From Thiobacillus sp. 63-78 (GTDB lineage: Bacteria; Pseudomonadota; Gammaproteobacteria; Burkholderiales; Thiobacillaceae): a stretch of 50,947 bases of DNA. The position numbers and the translations under genes were made by a program. Each line of letters opens with the position of its first letter. Position 1 is the first letter of the stretch. This document shows, piece by piece, positions 20,355 through 29,354 of this stretch. The notes beneath the pieces were generated by a model. It saw only the letters and a program-made list of their open reading frames with translations, was not told the DNA's origin and did not search any database. Where the stretch lies: assembly GCA_001899765.1 (NCBI GenBank), contig MKWM01000028.1, positions 1 through 50,947 on the forward strand. The letters run 5' to 3'.

Positions 20355-21744
20355 CGGAAATCTTCAGCGGAACATAGAGCGAGCCGTCACCGCGACGCAC
20401 CAGAACCGCCACGCTCTTGCCGGCCGGGATCGCGGCGACCGCCTTGCGATAGGCCGCCACGCTGGCGATCCGGGTGTTATTGACCGCGAGGATGATGTCG
20501 CCTGTGCGGATGCCGGCGCGCGCCGCCTCGCCCGTGACATCGGCCACCAGTACACCGTAGTCGAGGTCAAGTGCCCGCCGCTGGTCCGGGCCCAACTCGG
20601 AAAGAGACAGACCGCCACGCTGGATGGATTTTCCGTTATCAGCCACCGGCTGGTTTTCGACAGGCAATTCCCCCAGCACCACGCTCAATTGCTGGATTTT
20701 TCCTTTGCGCCAGACTTGCAGCGGAATCCTGGTCCCTGGCTTGGCCATGCCCACGATACGCGGCAGGTCGCTGGAGTTTTCCACGGCCTTGCCATTGAAT
20801 TCCAGGATGACATCGGCCGCCTGCAAGCCCGCCTTGCGCGCCGGGCTGTCATCCTGGACCTGCGAGACCAGCGCGCCGCGTGGACGATCCAGGCCGAAGG
20901 AGTCCGCCAGATCGGCCGTCACTTCCTGGATCACGACGCCAAGCCAGCCACGCGATACCTTTCCGCCGCTTTTCAGCTGGGCCGCCGCTTCCATCGCCAC
21001 ATCAATCGGGATCGCGAACGATACGCCCTGATAGCCTCCGCTGCGGCTGTAGATCTGCGAATTGATGCCGACCACCTCGCCTTTCATGTTGAACAGGGGG
21101 CCGCCTGAATTGCCCGGGTTGATCGGCACGTCGGTCTGAATAAAAGGTACGTAGGTTTCAGAAGGCAGCGAGCGGTCCTTGGCTGAAACAATGCCCGCAG
21201 TCACCGAATTCTCGAAACCAAAAGGCGAACCGATGGCCGCCACCGCCTCGCCGACACGCAGTTTGGTGGGATCGCCCAGCTTGACCGTTGGCAGATTACG
21301 GGCGGTGATCTTGATGACGGCCACATCGGTACGCGCATCCGCGCCGATCACCTTGGCGGTAAACGTCCGTTTGTCGATGAGTTTGACCACCACCTCATCC
21401 GCGCCTTTGACCACATGGGCATTGGTCAGGATATAACCATCGTTGCTGACGATGAAGCCGGAGCCCTCACCGCGCGTCGGGACTTCCTGTGTGGGGCCGG
21501 GTCCCTGCCCGCCCCCGGGGCCGCCCGGCATGCCCGGGAAAAACCGCCGGAAGAATTCCTGCATGCTCTGGTCGTCGAACGGCATGCCTTCCTGACCGCG
21601 TTTCACCATCGTGGTGGTGCTGATGTTGACGACGGCCGGTCCTTCTTTCTCGACCAGATCCGCCACGTCCATCACATCTTTTGCCAATGCGGGCACCGAT
21701 ACGGCAAACACCAGCGCGATGGCCGTCAAGGTATTTTTAATCAT
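20347..21744 (-). CDS. degP: DegP/DegQ-type periplasmic serine endoprotease
   Basis: A periplasmic protease/chaperone for misfolded envelope proteins, 465 residues. A Sec signal peptide (residues 1-21) is followed by a chymotrypsin-fold domain with the triad His110 (LTNAHVV), Asp140 (ARTDVAVI) and Ser213 (NPGNSGGPLF), and two PDZ domains (about 260-350 and 375-460). A GPGGGQGPGP-rich loop (about 72-84) is the family's LA loop region. An AAAGGA site precedes ATG 21744, which overlaps the rseC stop. It could equally be called mucD or degQ. Confidence 0.95.
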   Translation of the reverse strand: MIKNTLTAIALVFAVSVPALAKDVMDVADLVEKEGPAVVNISTTTMVKRGQEGMPFDDQSMQEFFRRFFPGMPGGPGGGQGPGPTQEVPTRGEGSGFIVSNDGYILTNAHVVKGADEVVVKLIDKRTFTAKVIGADARTDVAVIKITARNLPTVKLGDPTKLRVGEAVAAIGSPFGFENSVTAGIVSAKDRSLPSETYVPFIQTDVPINPGNSGGPLFNMKGEVVGINSQIYSRSGGYQGVSFAIPIDVAMEAAAQLKSGGKVSRGWLGVVIQEVTADLADSFGLDRPRGALVSQVQDDSPARKAGLQAADVILEFNGKAVENSSDLPRIVGMAKPGTRIPLQVWRKGKIQQLSVVLGELPVENQPVADNGKSIQRGGLSLSELGPDQRRALDLDYGVLVADVTGEAARAGIRTGDIILAVNNTRIASVAAYRKAVAAIPAGKSVAVLVRRGDGSLYVPLKISGG

Positions 21745-22184
21745 GACTGTCCTTTCATCACTACTTGAAACGGAATGCCGTCTTCGCGTCTGAGCACGAC
21801 CGGTCGCGCCGTCCGGCCGCTCCGTGCCAGCGGCCAACCCACCATCCCACCGATCAGCATGCCGAGCACCGCCGCGCCGTCGCCCGGCCGTATTGCCTGC
21901 GCCAGCAATGCGCCGGCCAGCATCAGCGCCAGCGGTATCCCGTACGCACGCACGGCGCTTCTGAGCACGCTGCCTTTTGCAATTCCAATGACCACCCGGT
22001 CTCCCGGTGCCAACGCCAGATCGCACTCGACCAGAAAATTCCGGTGTTTCCGCTGGAACAGTTCGGCAATGCGGCGCGACGAACATCCCTGACCGCCGCA
22101 GGTACCGCAACCCGACGGCTCGACTGCCTGCACCCAGACGCCATCGGATGCGGCATGGACGACTTCGGCTGTTTGTTCCAGCAT
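21741..22184 (-). CDS. rseC: RseC/MucC family protein
   Basis: A 147-residue inner-membrane protein of the SoxR-reducing/RseC family, which modulates sigma-E activity. The N-terminal cysteine cluster GCGTCGGQGCSSRR (about residues 25-38) is typical and may bind a metal or cluster. Two membrane helices follow (about 80-96 and 103-118). It overlaps degP by four bases and follows rseB by 8 nt. Confidence 0.92.
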   Translation of the reverse strand: MLEQTAEVVHAASDGVWVQAVEPSGCGTCGGQGCSSRRIAELFQRKHRNFLVECDLALAPGDRVVIGIAKGSVLRSAVRAYGIPLALMLAGALLAQAIRPGDGAAVLGMLIGGMVGWPLARSGRTARPVVLRREDGIPFQVVMKGQS

Positions 22185-22192
22185 GACGGGCC

Positions 22193-23140
22193 TTACTTTC
22201 TTGTCGCAGAATTGCCGGTTTCAATGAGTGCCATGTTCGGCACCTCGCCCAGCGTGGTCACGATGTAACCGTTTACCTCGCGGGCATAGATACCGACCGC
22301 GCCTTCGGCCGACAGGCCATGCAGGCTTTGCACCTGCGGATCCACCGGCTCGACGAACATGGACAACACGCTCAATCCATCCGAGAAAACCAGATGCGTG
22401 ACCGGCGCCCGCTTGCCGTTCAGCAAACGTACCGCCTCCTGTATCTGCTCATACCCTGGGGGCGGGGTCACTTTCCATTCGTTGACGATGGGTTTGTCTG
22501 ACTGGGCTTTCTGGACGACTTTTCCCGTCATGTCGTTGCGGATGTCGGGTGCCTTGCCGATCTGGATTTCCGAGAACACGAGGATGGAGATCGCCTTGCC
22601 GTTCTCATTGACGATGCGCGCCTTGAGCGGCAGCCCCGTACGCGTGTCCAGCCAGAGATTGTAGGCATACCGGTAACCGTCGCGCGGCGTCAGCGTCACC
22701 ACCTGGCAGGTACGCCCCGCCACGCGCTCGATTCCACCGAGTTTCGCTTCATAGAAATCGAGCAGACCAGCCGGCTGCGCCGGCAGCAGGGCCGGAAAGA
22801 ATCGACGCAGCGCATTGCGCTCCAGACGGACATGCTTGCCGTCCGGCAAGTGGCAGTACACGTCATTGTTGATCCGCAGGAACTGGCGCGACGTGCCATC
22901 CATGACTTCGACTTTTTCCTGCTCGCCACTCGCATCGGCGCGGTGCAGCACACGCAGCACCTCGATATGTTCCCCATGATGGTAGACATAGACGCCGCTG
23001 TAATTCTGCTGTTTGGCGGCTGCGGCCGCGCGGTTGAGCCAATCGGCCGCGGTATCGGCACGTGCCCCGCCGGACAGCAATGCCAGTCCGGCGAATACTG
23101 CAATGAGCCAGTCCTGTCGCCATCCGGCCAGCGATCGCAT
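22193..23140 (-). CDS. rseB: Sigma-E regulatory protein RseB/MucB
   Basis: The 315-residue periplasmic protein has a signal peptide (about residues 1-28) and the two RseB domains. The first resembles a LolA-type lipoprotein-binding fold (YSGVYVYHHGEHIEVLRVLH), the second ends near VTTLGEVPNMALIETGNS. RseB shields RseA from proteolysis until envelope stress. Its ATG overlaps the rseA stop (TGATG). Confidence 0.95.
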   Translation of the reverse strand: MRSLAGWRQDWLIAVFAGLALLSGGARADTAADWLNRAAAAAKQQNYSGVYVYHHGEHIEVLRVLHRADASGEQEKVEVMDGTSRQFLRINNDVYCHLPDGKHVRLERNALRRFFPALLPAQPAGLLDFYEAKLGGIERVAGRTCQVVTLTPRDGYRYAYNLWLDTRTGLPLKARIVNENGKAISILVFSEIQIGKAPDIRNDMTGKVVQKAQSDKPIVNEWKVTPPPGYEQIQEAVRLLNGKRAPVTHLVFSDGLSVLSMFVEPVDPQVQSLHGLSAEGAVGIYAREVNGYIVTTLGEVPNMALIETGNSATRK

Positions 23141-23688
23141 CAGCGCGGCTCCACCGCAACGGCCACAGCAGGCTGATAAGGTGAAACCACCGTCATCGGG
23201 GAGAATTCCTGATGTGCCACCAGGTAGGGGGCATACCGGGTCTCTTCGCTCGCCGGCGCCGACGCCAGCGAAGCCTGCTGAAAGCCACCCGGCGAGGCCG
23301 CCACGGGCAGCGCGGCCGGGTCATCCGACATCATCCGGGTGAGCGAGATGGCGCCCCACACCGCGAGCGAGGCGAACGACGCGACGGCGACCCGTTGCGG
23401 CCATACGCTCCGGCGCGGCGCAAGCACAGTCGGTTCGACGGCCAGCTGCGCCGAGAAACGCGTCATGAAGCCTTCGTGTGCCGGCACCTCGCCCCGCATC
23501 AAATCGCCGATCAGATGATATTCCGTCCAGTTTCGTCGCAACTGGCCATCCCGCTTCAGGGCCAGGATGCAGGCTTCCGTTTCGGCTCGCGGCGCCTCGC
23601 CGTCCAGCGCGGCGGACATCAGCAGAGGCCAGTCGTCGTCGGCCTGCTCGGTATGGGAAAGGGAATCGGTTTTAAGAAGTGCTGACAT
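23140..23688 (-). CDS. rseA: Anti-sigma-E factor RseA
   Basis: The 182-residue protein has the cytoplasmic anti-sigma domain ([20 protein letters not shown]), one membrane helix near residues 99-115 ([18 protein letters not shown]) and a periplasmic tail. It should sequester RpoE at the membrane. The ATG at 23688 has an AAGGTGG site 5 nt upstream, which overlaps the end of rpoE; an in-frame GTG at 23697 is less likely. Confidence 0.93.
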   Translation of the reverse strand: MSALLKTDSLSHTEQADDDWPLLMSAALDGEAPRAETEACILALKRDGQLRRNWTEYHLIGDLMRGEVPAHEGFMTRFSAQLAVEPTVLAPRRSVWPQRVAVASFASLAVWGAISLTRMMSDDPAALPVAASPGGFQQASLASAPASEETRYAPYLVAHQEFSPMTVVSPYQPAVAVAVEPR

Positions 23689-23690
23689 GG

Positions 23691-24287
23691 TTACCACCTT
23701 TTGTCCTGACTGGTGCCCAGCATCGGGCGTATCTTTTCGGCAATGGCCTCGCGCGCGCGGAAAATCCGCGAGCGGACGGTGCCGATCGGGCAGTCCATCA
23801 TCTGTGCGATCTCCTCGTAACTCATGCCTTCGATCTCGCGCAGCGTGATCGCCGTCCTCAGTTCCTCGGGCAGCGCATCGACCGCCTCATTGACTGCTTT
23901 GGCGATCTGTTTGGTCTGGAGTTCCGCATCCGGCGTTGCAATATCGCGCAGCAGATCGCCATCCTCGTAATTCTCCGCATCTTCCGCCTGCACGTCGCTC
24001 GATACCGGCATGCGCTTGTGGGCCACCAGATAGTTCTTGGCGGTATTCACGGCAATACGATACAGCCAGGTATAGAAGGCGCTTTCGCCACGGAACCCCG
24101 GCAGCGCGCGGTAGGCCTTGATAAACGCTTCCTGTGTAATGTCTTCCACCTCCGCGGCGTCCCGCACCATGCGCGACAACAACCGCCCGAGCTTGCGGTG
24201 ATATTTGCTCACCAACAACTCGAAAGCGTGTTTGTCGCCCTGCTGGGCGCGTTCGACCAGCACCTGATCCAGTTCGCGGTCCGACAT
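23691..24287 (-). CDS. rpoE: RNA polymerase sigma factor RpoE (ECF)
   Basis: An ECF sigma factor for envelope stress. Region 2 is seen as [20 protein letters not shown] and [13 protein letters not shown], region 4 as [20 protein letters not shown] with the helix-turn-helix [17 protein letters not shown] 24287 ([18 protein letters not shown]) aligns with the E. coli start and has AGGGAG only 2 nt away; ATG 24302 adds five residues and has no site. The following rseA-rseB-rseC-degP set makes the identity firm. Confidence 0.96.
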   Translation of the reverse strand: MSDRELDQVLVERAQQGDKHAFELLVSKYHRKLGRLLSRMVRDAAEVEDITQEAFIKAYRALPGFRGESAFYTWLYRIAVNTAKNYLVAHKRMPVSSDVQAEDAENYEDGDLLRDIATPDAELQTKQIAKAVNEAVDALPEELRTAITLREIEGMSYEEIAQMMDCPIGTVRSRIFRAREAIAEKIRPMLGTSQDKRW

Positions 24288-24346
24288 GTCTCCCTGCGGC
24301 ATTTTTGTTTATGTTGAAAGTATACGTGACCGCACCTTCCGCAACG

Positions 24347-24373
24347 TGTGAGCGGTCCGGACCCGAAAAGTTC
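24347..24373 (-). promoter_or_regulatory. Possible sigma-E autoregulatory promoter of rpoE
   Basis: GAACTT (24368-24373, minus strand) is followed after 16 nt by TCACA (24347-24351), close to the sigma-E pattern GAACTT-N16-TCTGA. It would put a leader of roughly 50 nt before rpoE and allow positive autoregulation, as in E. coli. A TATACT at 24319-24324 may be a second, sigma-70 -10 element. Confidence 0.5.
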
Positions 24374-24429
24374 ATCCCGCAGAGGGTTATTCGGACACGC
24401 TCCAAGCCTGCTATTATCGCCCAATCATC

Positions 24430-26055
24430 ATGCACCAACACGACGTCCTCATCCTCGGCAGCGGCCTTGCCGCGCTGACCACCGCGCTCAAGCTTGCCGA
24501 TCAGCGCCGCGTCGCCATTGTGACCAAACGCCAGATGACCGACGGCGCCAGCGACTGGGCGCAGGGCGGGATTGCGGCCGCGGTCGACAGCGGCGACTCG
24601 ACCGAAGCGCACGTCCACGATACCCTGATTGCCGGTGCCGGCCTGTGCGACGAGGCAGTCACCCGGCTGGTGGCCAGCCAGGCGCGCGACATGATCGCCT
24701 GGCTGACTGCCAACGGCGTCGCCTTCACCCCCGACCCGCAGGCGCCCGGCGGGCTGCATCTGGCCCGCGAAGGCGGCCATTCCCGCCGCCGCGTGGTGCA
24801 TGCGGCCGATGCCACCGGCCATGCGGTGCAGATGAGCCTGCTCGACCGCGTGCGCGCCCATCCCGCTATCGAGACCTTCGAGCAGCATGTCGCCATCGAT
24901 CTCATCACCGGCAAGCGCGCCGGCGGCGAGGAACGGCAGATCCACGGCGCCTATGCGTTGAACAAGGGCAGCGGCGAGGTCGAGACCTTCGCCGCCGGGC
25001 ACACCGTGCTCGCCACCGGCGGCGCCGGCAAGGTCTACCTCTACACCACCAATCCCGACACCTCGACCGGCGACGGCATCGCGATGGCCTGGCGCGCCGG
25101 TTGCCGCGTCGCCAACCTGGAATTCGTGCAGTTCCATCCCACCTGCCTGTATCACCCGCACGCCAAGTCCTTCCTCATCAGCGAGGCGGTGCGCGGCGAA
25201 GGCGGCCGTCTGCTGCTGCCCGACGGCAGCCGCTTCATGCAAGACCACGACGAGCGCGCCGAACTCGCGCCGCGCGACGTGGTGGCACGCGCGATCGACT
25301 TCGAGATGAAAAAGCGCGGCATCGACTGCGTCTATCTCGACATCAGCCACAAGCCGGCCGATTTCGTGCGCGAGCATTTCCCCACGATCCACCGCCGCTG
25401 TCTCGAACTCGGCATCGACATCACGAAGCAGCCGATCCCGGTGGTGCCGGCCGCGCATTACACCTGCGGCGGCGTCGTCACCGACCTGGACGCACGCACC
25501 GACCTGTGCAACCTGCACGCGGTGGGCGAAGTCACCTTCACCGGACTGCACGGCGCCAACCGGCTGGCATCGAATTCGCTGCTCGAATGCCTGGTGTTCG
25601 GCCACGCCGCCGCCGCCGATATTCTGGCCACCCCGCCCGCCCCGTCGCTCGATCTGCCGCCGTGGGACGCCTCGCGCGTCACCGATGCGGACGAGGAAGT
25701 GGTGATCTCGCACAACTGGGACGAACTGCGCCGCTTCATGTGGGACTACGTCGGCATCGTGCGCACCAACAAGCGTCTCACGCGCGCCTCGCACCGCATC
25801 CGTCTGCTGCGCGCCGAAATCGACGAGTTCTACCGCAATTTCCGCGTCAGCAACGACCTCATCGAGCTGCGCAATCTGGTGCAAAGCGCCGATCTCATCG
25901 TCCGCTGCGCGCAACTGCGGCAGGAAAGCCGCGGCCTCCACTACAGCCGCGACTACCCCGGGACGCTGCCGGTCGCCGGCAATACCGTGCTCAACCCGCG
26001 TCCGGGGACGATGTGCCCGAGCGTATGCGGCGTGTCCAGCGAAGCGACACCCTGA
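24430..26055 (+). CDS. nadB: L-aspartate oxidase
   Basis: NadB oxidises aspartate to iminoaspartate, the first step of de novo NAD synthesis. The 541-residue flavoprotein opens with [18 protein letters not shown] (FAD binding), then [16 protein letters not shown], the active-site region [28 protein letters not shown] and [20 protein letters not shown]. It is divergent from rpoE. Its 3' end overlaps the convergent ygfX-like gene by about 65 nt. Confidence 0.97.
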   Translation: MHQHDVLILGSGLAALTTALKLADQRRVAIVTKRQMTDGASDWAQGGIAAAVDSGDSTEAHVHDTLIAGAGLCDEAVTRLVASQARDMIAWLTANGVAFTPDPQAPGGLHLAREGGHSRRRVVHAADATGHAVQMSLLDRVRAHPAIETFEQHVAIDLITGKRAGGEERQIHGAYALNKGSGEVETFAAGHTVLATGGAGKVYLYTTNPDTSTGDGIAMAWRAGCRVANLEFVQFHPTCLYHPHAKSFLISEAVRGEGGRLLLPDGSRFMQDHDERAELAPRDVVARAIDFEMKKRGIDCVYLDISHKPADFVREHFPTIHRRCLELGIDITKQPIPVVPAAHYTCGGVVTDLDARTDLCNLHAVGEVTFTGLHGANRLASNSLLECLVFGHAAAADILATPPAPSLDLPPWDASRVTDADEEVVISHNWDELRRFMWDYVGIVRTNKRLTRASHRIRLLRAEIDEFYRNFRVSNDLIELRNLVQSADLIVRCAQLRQESRGLHYSRDYPGTLPVAGNTVLNPRPGTMCPSVCGVSSEATP

Positions 26056-26422
26056 GTCGGCGCAAGTCGTCGGGATCTGCACTGTCTGGAAGCAGAACCA
26101 GGGAACGCATGCGGCGGCCGGCGGCGCGATAGCGCAGCACAACCAGTGCAAGCGACACAAAACTGTCGTCCAGCACTTCCACATCCTGCCACTCAAGCCT
26201 CTCATCCAGGCATTGCAGGCGGCCGTCCGGCGCAAGACGCAGAGGCGTCGTCGGCACGCTCTGCCGCCAGCCCCATGCGCCAAGACCGATCGCGGCGATC
26301 CCCAGCCCGGACGCGGTGACCCTCGGCAAGTCCGCCAGCAGGAGGGCGCTCAGCGCCAGTGCCGTCATGCCCAGCAGCAACAGCCCCAGCCGGCGCGAGG
26401 GTTTGAGTTCAATCTCGCGCAT
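25991..26422 (-). CDS. YgfX-like membrane protein
   Basis: The protein (143 residues from ATG 26422) starts [19 protein letters not shown], has two adjacent membrane helices (about residues 12-30 and 36-52), then a cytoplasmic domain with [21 protein letters not shown]. This matches the YgfX family (E. coli CptA), proposed toxins or regulators of cytoskeletal proteins. In gammaproteobacteria it pairs with sdhE and sits near ygfZ; here ygfZ is divergent next door but no sdhE is seen. An ATG at 26434 would add four residues. Confidence 0.8.
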   Translation of the reverse strand: MREIELKPSRRLGLLLLGMTALALSALLLADLPRVTASGLGIAAIGLGAWGWRQSVPTTPLRLAPDGRLQCLDERLEWQDVEVLDDSFVSLALVVLRYRAAGRRMRSLVLLPDSADPDDLRRLRVSLRWTRRIRSGTSSPDAG

Positions 26423-26473
26423 CAGCGTGTACACTTTTGACTTTCATGACTTCCCCTCTGACTGGAACGCATC

Positions 26474-27502
26474 GTGATCGATTCCTGGAAAAAATTCTTG
26501 CAATCCCGAGCTGCGCTGATCACGGACGCTACGGTCCAGCATTTCGGCAATCCGGCGGGCGAACGTGCTGCCGCGGTAGAAGGCACTATTGTGGCGGATT
26601 TGTCTCAACTCGGCGTCATCGCTTTTCGTGGCGACGAGGCCGCCAGTTTCCTGCAAAACCAGCTCACCAACGATGTTCGCGGCCTGCAGACCGATGCTGC
26701 CCAGTGGAACGGTTATTGCAGTCCCAAGGGCCGTCTGCTGGGAAATTTCCTGCTATGGCGCCAGGGCGAGGATTATTGCCTGCAATTGTCGGGCGACATT
26801 CTGCCCGCGGTGCTGAAGCGGCTTTCCATGTTCATCATGCGCAGCAAAGTGCAGGGACGTGACGCCAGCGATGAGAACGTGCGCCTGGTGGTGGCCGGTC
26901 CGCAGGCCCAGGCAGCGGTGGACGCCGCCATGGGCACAGCGCCGGATGCGGCCATGCGCACATCCGCCAGCGCAATCGGCCAGGTGATCCGCGTGGGGGC
27001 AGACAAGTTCGTTTTGTCCATTTCGCCTGATCACGCAGCGACCGCCTGGCAGGCGCTGTGCCGGCTGGCGACCCCGGTCGGCGCGCCGGTATGGGACTGG
27101 CTGTGCCTCAACGCCGGCATCCCGATGATCGTTGCCGCCACCCAGGAGCAGTTCGTCCCGCAAATGGTCAATTTCGAGGTCATCGGCGGCGTCAGTTTCC
27201 AGAAAGGCTGCTACCCCGGCCAGGAAATCGTCGCGCGCAGCCAGTATCTGGGCAAGCTCAAGCGCCGCATGTTTCTTGCCCATGTGGAGGCCGAAGCCGC
27301 GCCCGGCGACAGCCTGTACAGCGCCGACATCGAAGGCCAGGCTACCGGAACGGTGGTCAATGCGGCGCCAGCGCCCGCCGGCGGCTTCGATGTGCTGGCC
27401 GTCGCCCAGGTCGAAAGCGCGACGACACAGACCTTGCATCTGAAAGCGGGTGACGGCGCCGTGCTGACCCTGAAACCCCTGCCTTACGCGCTGCCCGAAT
27501 AG
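26474..27502 (+). CDS. ygfZ: Folate-binding Fe-S assembly protein YgfZ
   Basis: YgfZ is a tetrahydrofolate-binding protein needed for some Fe-S enzymes, such as MiaB. The 342-residue protein has the T-protein-like fold (LGVIAFRGDEAASFLQNQLT near residue 47) and the signature KGCYPGQEIVARSQYLGKLK (about 239-258) with the essential cysteine. It is divergent from the ygfX-like gene and directly followed by the DUF4936 gene. Confidence 0.95.
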   Translation: MIDSWKKFLQSRAALITDATVQHFGNPAGERAAAVEGTIVADLSQLGVIAFRGDEAASFLQNQLTNDVRGLQTDAAQWNGYCSPKGRLLGNFLLWRQGEDYCLQLSGDILPAVLKRLSMFIMRSKVQGRDASDENVRLVVAGPQAQAAVDAAMGTAPDAAMRTSASAIGQVIRVGADKFVLSISPDHAATAWQALCRLATPVGAPVWDWLCLNAGIPMIVAATQEQFVPQMVNFEVIGGVSFQKGCYPGQEIVARSQYLGKLKRRMFLAHVEAEAAPGDSLYSADIEGQATGTVVNAAPAPAGGFDVLAVAQVESATTQTLHLKAGDGAVLTLKPLPYALPE

Positions 27503-27796
27503 GTGAGACACGCCTATGTCTACTACCGCATCGATCCTGCGCAGGCCCGTCTGGCAGCCTTGCGGGGCGATGCGCTGCTGGATGCGCTGACGCGGTATTG
27601 CAGCCAGCCGCCACGCCGGCTGCGACGCTGCGACGATCCGTCGACATGGATGGAGATCTACGAGGGGATTACCGATTTTGCGGCGTTTTCCGCCGCACTG
27701 GAGCGGGCCGTGCTTGAGCTGGGCTGTATCGGGACCACAGTGGGCGAACGTCACCTGGAGTGCTTCCTGGCGCCCGACCCGGCCCCAGAAGGTTGA
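27503..27796 (+). CDS. DUF4936 family protein
   Basis: A 97-residue protein starting at a GTG directly after the ygfZ stop codon. It reads as a small alpha/beta domain (YVYYRIDPAQARLAALRG, then WMEIYEGITDFAAFSAALE) and matches DUF4936, which is usually found next to ygfZ in betaproteobacteria. The function is unknown. Translational coupling to ygfZ is likely. Confidence 0.83.
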   Translation: MRHAYVYYRIDPAQARLAALRGDALLDALTRYCSQPPRRLRRCDDPSTWMEIYEGITDFAAFSAALERAVLELGCIGTTVGERHLECFLAPDPAPEG

Positions 27797-27829
27797 TTAA
27801 AACGACGTGACCTGTTCCACGCACGATCA

Positions 27830-27870
27830 AAGATGAAACATCTTGGTTTTCGCTGTTCCCGTCCTATAAA
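27830..27870 (+). promoter_or_regulatory. Promoter with palindrome upstream of the DsrC-like gene
   Basis: TTGGTT (27843-27848) and TATAAA (27865-27870) are 16 nt apart. A perfect dyad AAGATG-AAA-CATCTT (27830-27844) overlaps the edge of the -35 box and could be an operator. Transcription would start near 27877, just before the C9 tract. Confidence 0.5.
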
Positions 27871-27884
27871 TCAAGTCTGAATCA

Positions 27885-27893
27885 CCCCCCCCC
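27885..27893 (+). repeat. C9 homopolymer in the leader of the DsrC-like gene
   Basis: Nine consecutive C lie between the likely transcription start and the AGGAG site at 27902-27906, 19 nt before the ATG. Such tracts can slip in replication and change expression. Confidence 0.9.
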
Positions 27894-27912
27894 GTATATT
27901 CAGGAGATCGTC

Positions 27913-28275
27913 ATGCTGGATATCAACAAGATGATGGAGCAAGAAGACGCTGGCCCGGCGGTCCGCGGTTATCTGATCGATCTGGAGCCCTGGACTGAAG
28001 GACAGGCCGTCGAGATGGCGCGACGGGACGGACTGGAATTGACGGACAGCCATCTGGCCATCGTTCGTTATCTGCGTGATTGCTATGCCGATCATGGCGG
28101 AACGATCCATGCACGCATGCTCGCGCGCACACTGGAAGCTGAATTTGCGGGTCAGGGCGGGCACAAGTTCCTGTACAACCTGTTTCCGCTGGGCCCGATT
28201 GCGCAGGCCAGCCATTATGCCGGTCTGCCGATGCCGCCCGGCACCCGCGATCTCTCGTTCGGCACGACGCACTAG
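27913..28275 (+). CDS. DsrC/TusE-family protein lacking both conserved cysteines
   Basis: The 120-residue protein keeps the DsrC fold: a helix-turn-helix middle part (LTDSHLAIVRYLRDCYADHG), then HKFLYNLFPLGPIAQASHYAGLP. In DsrC the tail is QAC-x-x-AGLPKPTGC. Here the first cysteine is Ser100 and the last is Thr111, and nine extra residues follow. So neither the disulfide chemistry of DsrC nor the single-cysteine sulfur relay of TusE is possible. Family surveys describe cysteine-less members (RspA) with suspected regulatory roles. It stands alone, convergent with alr. Confidence 0.9.
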   Translation: MLDINKMMEQEDAGPAVRGYLIDLEPWTEGQAVEMARRDGLELTDSHLAIVRYLRDCYADHGGTIHARMLARTLEAEFAGQGGHKFLYNLFPLGPIAQASHYAGLPMPPGTRDLSFGTTH

Positions 28276-28281
28276 AAAACC

Positions 28282-29349
28282 CTAGTCGGTCTCCTCTACG
28301 GGGACCCGCGCGGCCAATGCGCACAGCAGTTCGTAACTGCTGGTACCTGCGGCTGCGGCCACCGCGTCCACGGACAATTTCTCCCCCCACAGCACGACCG
28401 GGCTTCCCACGCCGGCTTCAGGGCACTCACTCAAGTCCACGCACAACATGTCCATCGACACCCGGCCCAGAATCCGGCTATTGCGCCCATCGACCAGGAC
28501 CGGCGTACCGGTCTGCGCGTGACGCGGGTAGCCGTCTGCATAGCCGCAGGCCACCACGCCCACCCGCATGGATCGATCGGCACGAAACAACTGGCCGTAC
28601 CCTACGCCCTCGCCTGCTTGCAGCGTCTGTACCGCGATGATTTCCGACTGCAGCGTCATGGCCGGCTTCAGTCCCAATTGTCCGGCCGACATATCGGCGA
28701 ACGGTGATGCGCCGTAGAGCATCAGTCCCGGGCGTGCCCAGGCACCGAGCGTCTCCGGATAGCGGAGCAGCGCCGCCGAATTGGCGCTGCTCCACGGCAA
28801 GCCGTAGGCCGCCAGTTCACGCAGGAAGGGCTGCAACTGCCAGCCCACGCCGGCCGTTTCATCCGCCTGGGAGAAATGCGTCATCAAGGTGATGCCGGCC
28901 ACTCCCACGAGACTTTTCGTGCGCGCAATGATCGCGGCATGATCGGCCAGGGGGAATCCCAGCCGGTGCATGCCGCTGTCGAATTTGAGGAAAACCCGAA
29001 GGGGCCGCGAAGGCGGTTGCTGCCGCAACCAGTCGAGATGGGCAGGATGATGCAATACCGGCCACAGATCCAGTTCGACACAGGCGGCGATTTCATCCGC
29101 TCCGAAGAGTCCCTCGAGCAACAGGATAGGCTGATCGACCCCCATCAATCTCAAATTGGCGGCCTCTTCCAGCGTCAGCACGGCAAAACCGTCGGTCGCC
29201 GCCAGTGCGCGGCGGGCGCGCGACAGCCCGTGCCCGTAGGCATTGGCCTTGACCACGGAAAAAATACGCGCACCCGCGGCATGACTGCGTGCCACGCGCA
29301 GGTTATGTGCCATCGCACCGATCGAAATCCGCGCCTGAATGGGCCGCAT
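28282..29349 (-). CDS. alr: Alanine racemase
   Basis: Alr makes D-alanine for peptidoglycan. The 355-residue PLP enzyme has the PLP lysine Lys34 in SVVKANAYGHG, the PLP-contact segment FLKFDSGMHRLGF and the second catalytic base region GYADGYPRHA. It lies 5 nt after dnaB on the same strand and is probably part of the rpsF-dnaB region transcript or of a dnaB-alr unit. Confidence 0.97.
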   Translation of the reverse strand: MRPIQARISIGAMAHNLRVARSHAAGARIFSVVKANAYGHGLSRARRALAATDGFAVLTLEEAANLRLMGVDQPILLLEGLFGADEIAACVELDLWPVLHHPAHLDWLRQQPPSRPLRVFLKFDSGMHRLGFPLADHAAIIARTKSLVGVAGITLMTHFSQADETAGVGWQLQPFLRELAAYGLPWSSANSAALLRYPETLGAWARPGLMLYGASPFADMSAGQLGLKPAMTLQSEIIAVQTLQAGEGVGYGQLFRADRSMRVGVVACGYADGYPRHAQTGTPVLVDGRNSRILGRVSMDMLCVDLSECPEAGVGSPVVLWGEKLSVDAVAAAAGTSSYELLCALAARVPVEETD

Positions 29350-29354
29350 CGGGA

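Noticed and set aside
23887..26283. A 798-codon minus-strand open frame across nadB and into rpoE
   Set aside because: It is antisense to nadB and its end merges with rpoE in another frame. The translated product is low in hydrophobic core residues and matches nothing.
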